From Spiribacter halobius (lineage in GTDB: Bacteria > Pseudomonadota > Gammaproteobacteria > Nitrococcales > Nitrococcaceae), in contig NZ_CP086615.1 of assembly GCF_020883455.1 (NCBI RefSeq), positions 3,286,001 to 3,350,000 of the forward strand: a stretch of 64,000 nt of DNA, in the 5' to 3' direction. Under the pieces are notes generated by a model that saw only the letters and a list, made by a program, of their open reading frames with translations, was not told the DNA's origin and ran no database searches. The position numbers were made by a program, and so were the translations under genes. Positions 44,492-52,382 of the stretch are shown one piece after another; the stretch's first letter is position 1, and every line of letters begins with the position of its first letter.

Positions 44492-46422
44492 CGTCCCCCC
44501 GCCATCGCCATCGGTTCCGCTGCCGCCCCGGCGGACCGGTCCGCGCCCGCAAGGGCGCGCTCGAACATGAGCAGGCTCCAGATGAGCGCGCTGTAGTCGC
44601 GCAGACCGGCCTCGTGCTCGCGCACCACGCGCCGCAGGAAAGCGGTGTCGAACCAGCCGACATCGGCCAGGCGCTCGCCGAGGAGAGACGAGCGCACGGC
44701 ACCGCGCAGCGGCCCGCGGAACCACTCCGCGAGAGGCACGGCGAAGCCCATCTTGGGGCGGTACATCAGCCCCTCCGAGAGCATGGGGCGCATGGCGCGC
44801 TTCAGCACATGCTTGCCGTCCCGGCCCTGGAGCTTGAGCGCCGGCGGCACCGTGGCCGCCCACTCGACGAACTCGTGGTCGAGCAGCGGCACCCGCACCT
44901 CGAGGCCGTGGGCCATGCTGGCGCGGTCCACCTTGGTGAGGATGTCCCCCGGCAGGTAGGTCTTGAAGTCCAGGTACTGCACCGCCGATAACGGGTGATC
45001 GGGGCCGTTGGCGGCATGCCCTTGCATGACCTCCACCGCCCGGTAGCCGTCCAGCTCGCGGCGGAAGGCGTCGTTGAAGAGCCGCCGCGCCAGCGGCTCG
45101 CCGACGATTGACACGCTGTGGAAGTACGCCTCCACCGAGTCCAGCGCCAGGGCTTCGAGGGTGGCCTTGGCGCGCAGCACCTTGGGCGCCCAGTCCGCCT
45201 TCGGGTAGAGACGCCCGGCGAGGCCGAAGACCGGCCCGCGCAGGGCGCGGGGCAGCAGGCGGCGGACGCGCTCCTCGTTCAGGTGCCAGCGGTAGCGGCG
45301 GTAGCCGGCGAAGTTCTCATCGCCGCCATCGCCGGAGAGGACGACCTTCACACCCTCGCGCGCCAGCTCGCTGACCCGGAAGGTGGGCATGGCGGAGCTG
45401 TCGGCGTAGGGCTCGTCATAGAGGCCGGCGAGCCGGTCCAGGAGCTGGAAGTCGTCCGGCTCCAGGCGGCGGACGTGGTGGTCGGTGCCGTAGCGCTCGG
45501 CCACCTCCGCGGCGTAGCGGGCCTCGTCGTAGGCGGATTCGCCGAAGCTGATGGAAGTGGTGTGCACCGGCTGCTCCACGAGGCCCGCCATGGTGGCCAC
45601 CACCGCGCTCGAGTCCACGCCGCCGGAGAGAAAGGCGCCGACCGGGACGTCCGCCACCAGGTGGCTCTCCACGGCCTCGGCCAGGCGCTCCCGCAGGCGC
45701 TCTTCGGTGGCGGCGGCATCGAGGCCCGCCTCCGGCGCAAAGCGCAGGTCCCAGTACTGGCGCGGCGCGCCCACTGCCTCGCCGGCGCGCACGGTCAGCG
45801 TGTGGCCGGGCGGGAGCTTGCGGGCATGCCGGTAGATGGTGCGCGGCTCGGGCACGTAGCCGTAGGCGAAGTACTCCTCCACCGCCCGCGGCTCAATCTC
45901 CCGGGGCAGCCCGGGGTGCGCCAGCAGCGCCTTGAGCTCGGAGCCGAAGAGCACGCGCCCGTCGGGGAGCTCGGCGTAGAACAGCGGCTTGATGCCGATA
46001 CGGTCGCGGGCGATGAACAGCGCCTGGCGGTGGCCGTCCCAGATGGCGAAGGCGAACATGCCCCGCAGGCGCTCGACGCAGGCCTCGCCCCACTGCTCCC
46101 AGGCGTGGACGATGACCTCGGTGTCCGAGCGGGTGCGGAACTGGTGGCCGGCGGCCTTCAGTTCCTCCATCAGGGGCTGGAAGTTGTAGATCTCGCCGTT
46201 GAAGACGATGGCGACGCGCCCGTCCTCGTTGAACAGCGGCTGGTGGCCGGCGGCGAGGTCGATGATGGAAAGGCGCCGGTGGCCGAGGCCGACGGGGCCG
46301 TCGATCCACGTGCCGCGGTCATCCGGGCCGCGGTGGGCGAGGCTGTCGGTCATGCGATCGAGCACGGCGGCGTCGGCGGCCTGCCGCCCGCGGGGATCGA
46401 AGATGCCGGCGATGCCACACAT
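44488..46422 (-). CDS. XrtA/PEP-CTERM system amidotransferase (asparagine synthase type)
   Basis: This 644-residue class II amidotransferase begins M-C-G-I-A-G-I-F, so Cys2, the glutaminase nucleophile, is present. R-L-S-I-I-D-L and F-N-G-E-I-Y-N complete the glutamine site. The synthetase domain has S-G-G-V-D-S-S near 265 and S-G-D-G-G-D-E-N-F-A-G-Y. It matches the TIGR03108 exosortase A-associated family, thought to amidate a glycan component. It is the only fully equipped glutamine-using member among five asparagine-synthase relatives in the window. It starts five bases after stp2 and is coupled to the next GT4 by ATGA. Confidence 0.93.
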   Translation of the reverse strand: MCGIAGIFDPRGRQAADAAVLDRMTDSLAHRGPDDRGTWIDGPVGLGHRRLSIIDLAAGHQPLFNEDGRVAIVFNGEIYNFQPLMEELKAAGHQFRTRSDTEVIVHAWEQWGEACVERLRGMFAFAIWDGHRQALFIARDRIGIKPLFYAELPDGRVLFGSELKALLAHPGLPREIEPRAVEEYFAYGYVPEPRTIYRHARKLPPGHTLTVRAGEAVGAPRQYWDLRFAPEAGLDAAATEERLRERLAEAVESHLVADVPVGAFLSGGVDSSAVVATMAGLVEQPVHTTSISFGESAYDEARYAAEVAERYGTDHHVRRLEPDDFQLLDRLAGLYDEPYADSSAMPTFRVSELAREGVKVVLSGDGGDENFAGYRRYRWHLNEERVRRLLPRALRGPVFGLAGRLYPKADWAPKVLRAKATLEALALDSVEAYFHSVSIVGEPLARRLFNDAFRRELDGYRAVEVMQGHAANGPDHPLSAVQYLDFKTYLPGDILTKVDRASMAHGLEVRVPLLDHEFVEWAATVPPALKLQGRDGKHVLKRAMRPMLSEGLMYRPKMGFAVPLAEWFRGPLRGAVRSSLLGERLADVGWFDTAFLRRVVREHEAGLRDYSALIWSLLMFERALAGADRSAGAAAEPMAMAGGR

Positions 46423-46427
46423 GTGCC

Positions 46428-47609
46428 CTACTCCTTGACCGCCGTGCCGCCGGCCGCCGGCGCGGCGGCGGCGCGCAGGCCGCGCGCTTCCAGCAGCTCC
46501 GCATAGGCCTCTTCGTACTGGCGGGCCATGCCGCCCAGGCTGAAGCGCTCCAGCGCGCGGCGCCGGCCGCCCTCGGCGTGCGCCCGCCGCCGGCGGGCGT
46601 CCCGCGCATAGGCGGTGAGCACGCCGGCAAGGGCGGTGTCGGAGCCCGCCCGCACCAGGGTGCCGTTGACGTTGTCTTCCACCAGCTCCGGGTTGCCACC
46701 GACGTTGCTCGCCGCCACCGGCAGGCCGCTCGCCATGGCCTCGAGGATCGTATTGGAAATGCCCTCGGCCACCGAGGGCAGCACGAAGAGATCCATCTCC
46801 CGGTACAGGGCGGGGAGGTCGCTGCGGCTGCCGAGGAAGCGGCAGGCATGGGTGATGCCGAGCTCCGCGGCCTTGGTTTCCAGGCCCTCGCGCAACGGCC
46901 CCTCGCCCACCAGCACGAGCTCCAGCGGCCGGCCGTCCTCGGCCACGCCGCCGGTGGTCGCGAGAGTACGCGCAAACGCGCGCAAAAGGGTGACCTGATC
47001 CTTGACCGGGACCAGCCGCCCGACCGTACCGATGGTGAAGCGCTCCCGCGACGCCACGGCCTCGGCCCCGGCCGGGCGGAAGCGTTCGGTGTCCACGCCG
47101 TTGCAGATGCGACGGATGCGCGAGGGCGGCACGCCGACGGCGGTGCGCAGGTAGCGCTCGATCTCCTTGGAGAGCGCGATGTAGCGGTGCACCAGCGGGC
47201 GCAGCGCGCGGCGCAGGCGGCGGCTGCGCGGGTTGGTGGCATCCGCCCCGCTCTCCCAGCCATGCTCGCCGTGCACCCGCCCGCGCACGCCGCTCAGTGC
47301 GGCCACGAGCTGGGCATCCAGGGTGCCGAGGTTACGGGTGTGCACGATCGCCGGTCGCCAGCTGCGCAGCACCCGCGCGAGGCGCAGGTAATGGGCCGGG
47401 TCCTTACCCGCGCGCTTGTCCAGGGCGGCCACGGGCACGTCCGCGCGGCGGATGCGCGCTCGGAAGTCGGTGTAGCCCGTCAGGCAGATCACGCCGTGGC
47501 GGAAGCGCTCCGGGTCGCTCGCGTTAATCAGATTTACCACGCCGTTCTCGAGGCCGCCGGTGTCGAGCCGGTAGACCACGTGCGCGATGAGGGGGCGATC
47601 GTCCTGCAC
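46428..47609 (-). CDS. XrtA-associated glycosyltransferase stp2 (GT4, TIGR03088 type)
   Basis: This 393-residue GT4 carries the family opening I-A-H-V-V-Y-R-L-D-T-G-G-L-E-N-G-V-V-N, then H-T-R-N-L-G-T-L-D and G-E-H-G-W, I-G-T-V-G-R-L-V-P-V-K-D-Q and the donor site E-G-I-S-N-T-I-L-E-A-M-A-S-G-L-P-V. These are hallmarks of the sugar transferase found next to exosortase A. It begins with GTG at 47609, two bases after the xrtA stop. It would extend the lipid-linked glycan on the cytoplasmic face. Confidence 0.92.
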   Translation of the reverse strand: MQDDRPLIAHVVYRLDTGGLENGVVNLINASDPERFRHGVICLTGYTDFRARIRRADVPVAALDKRAGKDPAHYLRLARVLRSWRPAIVHTRNLGTLDAQLVAALSGVRGRVHGEHGWESGADATNPRSRRLRRALRPLVHRYIALSKEIERYLRTAVGVPPSRIRRICNGVDTERFRPAGAEAVASRERFTIGTVGRLVPVKDQVTLLRAFARTLATTGGVAEDGRPLELVLVGEGPLREGLETKAAELGITHACRFLGSRSDLPALYREMDLFVLPSVAEGISNTILEAMASGLPVAASNVGGNPELVEDNVNGTLVRAGSDTALAGVLTAYARDARRRRAHAEGGRRRALERFSLGGMARQYEEAYAELLEARGLRAAAAPAAGGTAVKE

Positions 47610-47611
47610 GG

Positions 47612-49177
47612 CTACTGCCCCCCTCGCACGGTGGACGTGAGTGTGTCGTCAAGCGCCGGGCGGGCGTCGGCGAGGAAGGCGCGCAGGGTCTCGCGGGCCT
47701 CCTCGCGCTCGGTGCCGTAAGGGGCGTAGACGACGACCCCGGCGGTGCCGCGCTCGCGGCCCATGAGCGGCGCGAATGCCTCCAGCGCCTTGCCCTGGAT
47801 CCGGTCGGTGAGGTGCTCGCCGCCGATCCAGTACCAGTACCAGGCGAGCACGCGCTGGCCCTCCAGGCGCAGGTCCGCCTCGTAGACCGACCCGCCGGGG
47901 GCGGCAGGGACGTCCCCACGCACACTGACCGTGGTCATGCGCCAGCGCGGATGCTTCTGCTCCACCATGACGTTCTGGCTGTTGATGAGCTCGCCCTGCT
48001 CCGCGTGCGGCAGGTAGTAGGCCAGGTAGAGGCCGGCCTCGCCGGCGGGCCCCTGGTAGCTCGCGTGGCGCTCGAGGTCCATGCCGCGGTAGCGGGGCGA
48101 CCACTCAGTGAGCCCGCCGTCACTCTGCGACCATCCGGCCACCACCGGCGCCTGCAGCGCCGCGCGGGAGAAGGCGCTGGCGGGCGGGCCCTGGAGCTGG
48201 TACGCAAGCGCCGGCCAGGCGGCCAGGGCGAGCACGCCGATACCCGCCACGGAGAACGGTGTGGCAAGGCCCTGCCGACGCGGCTCGGGCTCGAGGCTGC
48301 CGGGCGCCGGGCCACGGGTGTCCTCCGCCCAGTAGGCGCCGACCCAGAACATCAGCAGAATCACCACGCCGAAGAACACCCAGCCATAGATCAGGTGATC
48401 GACGCCGGTGGCGTATTCCATGCCGCTGAAGTGGCCGATCATCACGATCATGTAGGCGCGCAGGCTGTTGGCGATGATCGGAACGATCACCGAGGCCACC
48501 ACGAACAGGCTGCGCCGCAGGGCGCTGCGGTAGGTGATGTAGGCGTAAAGCGTGCCGAGGGCCACTGAGGCGATCAGGTAGCGCAGGCCGCTGCAGCCCT
48601 CGACGATGGACCAGTTGCCACTCGGCAGGCTGAAGAAGAACCCCTCCCGGAACACCGGAATGCCCGACAGGCGCACCAGGGAGACGGTGACGTCCGCCGT
48701 CAGCTTCATCAGCGGCAGGATGAGGAACTCGCCGATGGGCACCGAGAAGAACAGGTAGGCGAGCGGGAAGAGCAGCGCCCAGACCACCCGGGTGCCCAGC
48801 GTCAGCCAGACCACGGCGGGGATCATGCTCACCAGCGCGAGCTGCTGGGTCACAGCCACCTCGGCGAGGTCGCTCAGCAGCCAGAGGAAGCCCGCCCCGA
48901 TCAGCACGACCAGCGCCAGCGGCTGGGGCCGCGGCGCGATCTGCGCCAGCACCTCCCGCCGCCGCCAGATCAGGAACAGGCTGATGGGCGCGATTATGTA
49001 GCCGTGGGCGAAGGTCTCCGAGCGCGTCCAGATCTCCACCATGGACCAGGCCGTGGGGAAGAACAGCGCCAGGGTGAGCGCGATGAGCCCCACCGCCAGC
49101 GCACCCGCCAGCGGCCAGGAATAGGGCCGCTGCTCACCGACCGCAGCCGAAGGCAGGTGATCGGTGCTCGCGCTCAT
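47612..49177 (-). CDS. xrtA: Exosortase A fused to EpsI domain
   Basis: This 521-residue protein combines a multi-pass exosortase (residues about 20-290, eight helices) with a C-terminal EpsI-like periplasmic domain (about 310-521). The transpeptidase-type catalytic residues are all visible: Cys195 in E-G-C-S-G-L-R-Y, Arg240 in N-S-L-R-A-Y and His261 in V-D-H-L-I-Y-G-W. XrtA cuts the PEP-CTERM tail of exported proteins and is thought to pass them to a carbohydrate-linked form; no such substrate is encoded in this window. The ATG at 49177 overlaps the stp1 stop (ATGA) and has GGAGG upstream. Confidence 0.95.
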   Translation of the reverse strand: MSASTDHLPSAAVGEQRPYSWPLAGALAVGLIALTLALFFPTAWSMVEIWTRSETFAHGYIIAPISLFLIWRRREVLAQIAPRPQPLALVVLIGAGFLWLLSDLAEVAVTQQLALVSMIPAVVWLTLGTRVVWALLFPLAYLFFSVPIGEFLILPLMKLTADVTVSLVRLSGIPVFREGFFFSLPSGNWSIVEGCSGLRYLIASVALGTLYAYITYRSALRRSLFVVASVIVPIIANSLRAYMIVMIGHFSGMEYATGVDHLIYGWVFFGVVILLMFWVGAYWAEDTRGPAPGSLEPEPRRQGLATPFSVAGIGVLALAAWPALAYQLQGPPASAFSRAALQAPVVAGWSQSDGGLTEWSPRYRGMDLERHASYQGPAGEAGLYLAYYLPHAEQGELINSQNVMVEQKHPRWRMTTVSVRGDVPAAPGGSVYEADLRLEGQRVLAWYWYWIGGEHLTDRIQGKALEAFAPLMGRERGTAGVVVYAPYGTEREEARETLRAFLADARPALDDTLTSTVRGGQ

Positions 49178-51162
49178 GAGCGGGACCTCCGACGGGTGGT
49201 GGATGGTGTCGGATGGGGATTCGCGCAGCAGAATTGCGCTCCGACAGGTGCGGCGGCTCTGCCGCGACTCTCCCTGGAGCGAACGGACATTCGGCGCGAG
49301 TGCGCGCCTCCCACAGGTGGATTCATGGCCTCGGTGGCGTGATCGAAGCCCGTAGGAGCGGCGCCCTCGCCGCGAATCCCTTTCCCGGTGGGAGCGGTCT
49401 CCGACCACGATAGCGCGCCCCGCGCGCTGCCCGGGACGCTGGGATGCACGTCGCTGCGCGCCATTTCGCGGTCGGAGACCGCTCCCACGGGATAAGCAGC
49501 GTCCCGACCGTAGGTCGTGCGCGGCGACGCCGCGTGCGACGTTTCCACGTCTGCCATGGGATGTCGCACACCGCTTTCGGCGGTGCACGACCTACTGGAT
49601 CCCGGGCTTCGACGCGAGGGCGCGCCTCCCACAGGCGGGTTCAGGGCCTCAGTGGCTCGATTGAAGCCTTTGGGAGCGGCACCCTCGCCGCGAATCTCCG
49701 GCTCGTTCCCCCTCGCCAGCAACGCCTCCACCGCGGCGACCGACGCGGCCCAGCTATGGTGCTCGCGGACATAGCGCATCGCGTTCGCCCCCAGCTCGGC
49801 CGCTCGCTCGGGGCGCTGAATCAGGGCAAGCACGGCCTCGACGAAGGGCTTGGGGTCGCTCGCGACGAACAGGTGCTCGCCGTGCCTCACGTCGATCCCC
49901 TCCAGCGCCTGCGGGGTACAGACGACGGTCTTGGCCATCGCCATGGCCTCCAGCACCTTGTTCTGAATGCCCCGCGCGATGGTGAGCGGCGCCACCACCG
50001 CGGCGGCGTGGCCGACGTAGGGGCGGACGTCCGGCACGCGGCCGGTGACACTGATGCCCGCCTCCCGCGCGAGCGCCTCAACGGCAGGCGTGGGGCGCAG
50101 GCCAACGACGCAGAACGCGGTGTCGGGCTCGCGTTCGCGAATGCGCGGGAAGATCTCGCGGGCGAACCAGAGGACGGCCTCGACGTTGGGGCGATAGTCC
50201 ATGGCGCCGGTGAAGACCAGGGTGTGCGTCCCGCCGAAGGGGTTCTCCCCGCACTTCTCCGGGCTGAAGTACTCGGTGTCGACCCCGTTCGGCACGGCGT
50301 GCACCCGCCCCGCGAGCTCCGGCGCCGACCGCAGGAAGCAAGTCCGCTCGGATTCGGTGACCAGCAGCGTATGGTCCGCCCGGTGTGCGCGCTCGCGCTC
50401 GAAGGCGGCGAGGCGGCGCCCTTCCAGGCTGTAGAGCCAGCCCATCAGGCCCCCAGCTTCGCCGTATTGGCGCCATTTCTCGGAGTCGACGTCGACGAAG
50501 TCCGTGATGGTGAGGGGGCGGAGATCGCCGCGGCTCGTGCCTCCCACGGCGGGGAGGGGCTTCGCTCCTGCTTTGGGAGAGAGTTCGGGCGCACCTGTGG
50601 GAGAGTCGCCGCGGCTCGCGCCTCCCACAGCGAGCGGAACGCCCTCCTTCCCTGTGGGAGGCGCTTGTAGCGGCGACTCTTCGGCAGGCACTCTGCCCGC
50701 CGCCAAGGGTCGCTGAGCCGACTCACCTCCCACAGGTAGCGACAGTGCCCCGGTGGTCCGATCAACGCCTGTGGGAGCGGCGCCCTCGCCGCGAATCGGC
50801 ATGTACTGCGCCATCGTCGACGAGTAGACGAAGACGTTGTCCATGCCCTCCGCGAGCTTCGCGCCCACCCAGCGCTGCATGCGACGGTCGCGATAGAAGG
50901 CGACGCTCAGGGACTGCCGGGTGGGCAGCGCGGCAAGGCTGCGCAGCTTGCCCAGCCGGCGGTTCAGCCACACCAGATGCACTTCGGCGCAGATCTGCTC
51001 GAGGGCCTCGCGTCCCGCCCAGTCCACGGCATCGTCCACGAAGGCCCCGAGATGGACGCGGTGCCGTGCCGCCAGCCCGCGCAGGAGGTTCCAGGCGCGG
51101 ATCTTCTCGCCCTTGTCCGGCGGGTAGGGGATGCGGTGGCATAGGAACAGCAGGTCGCTCAT
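49174..51162 (-). CDS. XrtA-associated glycosyltransferase stp1 (TIGR03087 type) enlarged by repeat-derived inserts
   Basis: The core is the exosortase-associated sugar transferase: L-L-F-L-C-H-R-I-P-Y-P-P-D-K-G-E-K at the start, D-F-V-D-V-D-S-E-K-W in the middle and R-G-I-Q-N-K-V-L-E-A-M-A at the donor site. The protein is 662 residues, against about 400 expected. Two segments explain the excess: residues about 123-214 and the tail from about 489 to 662. Both are encoded by palindromic REP-like repeats and contain three copies of R-G-E-G-A-A-P and one P-V-G-A-V-S-D-R-E. Subtracting them leaves about 396 residues. The tail lies after the fold, so the enzyme is probably active. The stop is coupled to xrtA. 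Confidence 0.88.
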   Translation of the reverse strand: MSDLLFLCHRIPYPPDKGEKIRAWNLLRGLAARHRVHLGAFVDDAVDWAGREALEQICAEVHLVWLNRRLGKLRSLAALPTRQSLSVAFYRDRRMQRWVGAKLAEGMDNVFVYSSTMAQYMPIRGEGAAPTGVDRTTGALSLPVGGESAQRPLAAGRVPAEESPLQAPPTGKEGVPLAVGGASRGDSPTGAPELSPKAGAKPLPAVGGTSRGDLRPLTITDFVDVDSEKWRQYGEAGGLMGWLYSLEGRRLAAFERERAHRADHTLLVTESERTCFLRSAPELAGRVHAVPNGVDTEYFSPEKCGENPFGGTHTLVFTGAMDYRPNVEAVLWFAREIFPRIREREPDTAFCVVGLRPTPAVEALAREAGISVTGRVPDVRPYVGHAAAVVAPLTIARGIQNKVLEAMAMAKTVVCTPQALEGIDVRHGEHLFVASDPKPFVEAVLALIQRPERAAELGANAMRYVREHHSWAASVAAVEALLARGNEPEIRGEGAAPKGFNRATEALNPPVGGAPSRRSPGSSRSCTAESGVRHPMADVETSHAASPRTTYGRDAAYPVGAVSDREMARSDVHPSVPGSARGALSWSETAPTGKGIRGEGAAPTGFDHATEAMNPPVGGAHSRRMSVRSRESRGRAAAPVGAQFCCANPHPTPSTTRRRSRS
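49296..49378. repeat. REP-like repeat type A, copy 1 (stp1 tail)
   Basis: GCGAGTGCGCGCCTCCCACA at the left and GTAGGAGCGGCGCCCTCGC at the right form imperfect inverted arms around a variable centre. It is close to the copy at 49614-49696. On the - strand it encodes I-R-G-E-G-A-A-P-T-G-F-D. Confidence 0.8.
49388..49488. repeat. REP pair type B (stp1 tail)
   Basis: GTGGGAGCGGTCTCCGACC (49388-49406) and its exact complement (49470-49488) bracket 63 bases. Similar pairs are in wecB and, as single arms, in the DUF3473 deacetylase and the gene at 33162. Confidence 0.85.
49510..49595. repeat. REP pair type C (stp1 tail)
   Basis: GTAGGTCGTGC (49510-49520) and GCACGACCTAC (49585-49595) are inverted ends; GTGCGAC and GTCGCAC lie inside. 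Half elements recur at 53226-53264 and 53808-53842. Confidence 0.85.
49614..49696. repeat. REP-like repeat type A, copy 2 (stp1 tail)
   Basis: GCGAGGGCGCGCCTCCCACA and GGGAGCGGCACCCTCGCCGC bracket a centre nearly identical to copy 1. It marks the point where the normal stp1 coding sequence ends and the extra tail begins. Confidence 0.8.
50521..50796. repeat. REP-like block inserted in frame in the middle of stp1
   Basis: From right to left the block contains a type A repeat (GTGGGAGCGGCGCCCTCGCC at 50771) and a type D pair (AGTCGCCGC... at 50604-50630 with its partner at 50652-50678). A further CCGCGGCTCGTGCCTCCCAC copy lies near 50535. It encodes about 92 residues with no stop. The type D part shares its peptide with the femAB insert. 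Confidence 0.85.
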
Positions 51163-51167
51163 GCCGG

Positions 51168-52382
51168 TCACCCGAGGCTGCGGACTATGTGAGGGCCAAT
51201 GGCATTCGCCACCGGCAGCGGGAGGCGCTGCCAGAGGCGGATGAAGCGCTGGTAGCGCGGGTTCATGGGGCTGTTGTCGCGCAGCGCGTGCTCGCGCACC
51301 AAGCGGCACTCGTAGTGCAGCGGCTCGGGGATGAACCCCCAATGCTTCTTGAAGCGGTAGGAGCCCGTGTCCTTCTTGCTGCGGCCGTAGTCGAAGACCC
51401 TGCAGCCCCTCTGCCGCGCACGCTCCATGAGCGACCAGTACATGAAGTCGTTGGCGTAGAGCCCCCGGCTCGCGCCGGTGCCGCCGCCGTAGTAGGGGAA
51501 CACCTCGTCGCGGAAGTAGAAGCTGAGCACGCTCGCCACGATCCGGCCGCGGTGGGTGACTGTGAGCACCTCGCAGGCGTCGCCGAAGACGTCACGCAGG
51601 ATGTCGAAGTAACGCTTCGCGAAGACCGGGGTACCCAGGTTGCGCACGCTCTCGGCGTAAGCCGGGAAGAAGCGCGCGCTGTCGTCATCCAGTGACCACT
51701 CAAGGCCCGCGTCGATGCCCTTGCGCACCATGGCCCGCTGCTTGCGGGGGATGGCCTTCAGGTTGGCGTCCGGGTCCTCGTGGATGGCGCCGCGGAAGGT
51801 GACGTAGAGGTCTTTCGTGGGCCAGTCGTCGTGTAGGGCGAAGTCGCGGTGACGGTACTCCAGGTGGCCGACGCCGAGGTCCTCGGCAAGATCCACGGCG
51901 GCCTGGTCCAGCGCCTGGGTCGCCCGGTCCGTGGTCGCGGCGATGCCGCCGTAGACACAGAACGGCAGCGAGGTGAGCTGGTCGCCGAACAGCCGGCTTC
52001 TCACCCGGGCCAGCGGCAGCACCCCCTCGATGCCCTGCTCGCCCTCGGCCATCAGGAACCAGGTGGGGTGCCGGAAGGCGCGCTCGATGACCGTCTGCCA
52101 GCCGGCGCGGTGGCAGAAGGTGGCCGTTGGGCAGGCGTCGACGAAGGCGTCCCAGCGGGGGTGGTCGCTTTCGGTCAGGGTGGTGACCTGGAGGCCGTGC
52201 GAAGAGTCGCCGCGACTCGCGCCTCCCACAGTGGCAGGAGGAGACTCTGGCGCCGCTGTGGGAGGCGCTTGTAGCGGCGACTCTTCAGTAGGGTTCCTGC
52301 CCGCCGCGGAGGGTCGCCGAGTGGACTCGCCTCCCACGGGCGGCTCGGACTCACCGGCGTGGCGCTCCATCCACTCGCTCAT
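51168..52382 (-). CDS. XrtA-associated FemAB-like protein with a repeat-derived N-terminal insert
   Basis: This 404-residue member of the GNAT/FemAB-like family occurs with exosortase A. The core begins L-Q-V-T-T-L-T-E-S-D-H-P-R-W-D-A-F and includes L-P-F-C-V-Y-G-G, I-P-R-K-Q-R-A-M-V-R-K-G, P-Y-Y-G-G-G-T-G-A-S-R and F-D-Y-G-R-S-K-K-D-T-G-S-Y. FemAB proteins add aminoacyl groups; the XrtA-linked substrate is unknown. Residues about 10-61 are encoded by a REP-like repeat and contain E-E-S-P-L-Q-A-P-P-T and V-G-G-A-S-R-G-D-S, both also found in stp1. Without them the protein is about 350 residues. The start is coupled by ATGA to the deacetylase stop. Confidence 0.9.
   Translation of the reverse strand: MSEWMERHAGESEPPVGGESTRRPSAAGRNPTEESPLQAPPTAAPESPPATVGGASRGDSSHGLQVTTLTESDHPRWDAFVDACPTATFCHRAGWQTVIERAFRHPTWFLMAEGEQGIEGVLPLARVRSRLFGDQLTSLPFCVYGGIAATTDRATQALDQAAVDLAEDLGVGHLEYRHRDFALHDDWPTKDLYVTFRGAIHEDPDANLKAIPRKQRAMVRKGIDAGLEWSLDDDSARFFPAYAESVRNLGTPVFAKRYFDILRDVFGDACEVLTVTHRGRIVASVLSFYFRDEVFPYYGGGTGASRGLYANDFMYWSLMERARQRGCRVFDYGRSKKDTGSYRFKKHWGFIPEPLHYECRLVREHALRDNSPMNPRYQRFIRLWQRLPLPVANAIGPHIVRSLG
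52201..52355. repeat. REP pair type D inserted in femAB
   Basis: GAAGAGTCGCCGCGACTCGC (from 52201) and TGTAGCGGCGACTCTTC (to 52286) are inverted arms, each continued by GCGCCTCCCACAG or its complement. A third arm with GGGTCGCCGAGTGGACTCGC follows. The arrangement is nearly the same as in stp1 at 50604-50745. Confidence 0.88.

Noticed and set aside
45118-46506. 462-codon + strand frame opposite the amidotransferase
   Set aside because: It is antisense to a protein with complete catalytic motifs; no family resemblance or start signal.
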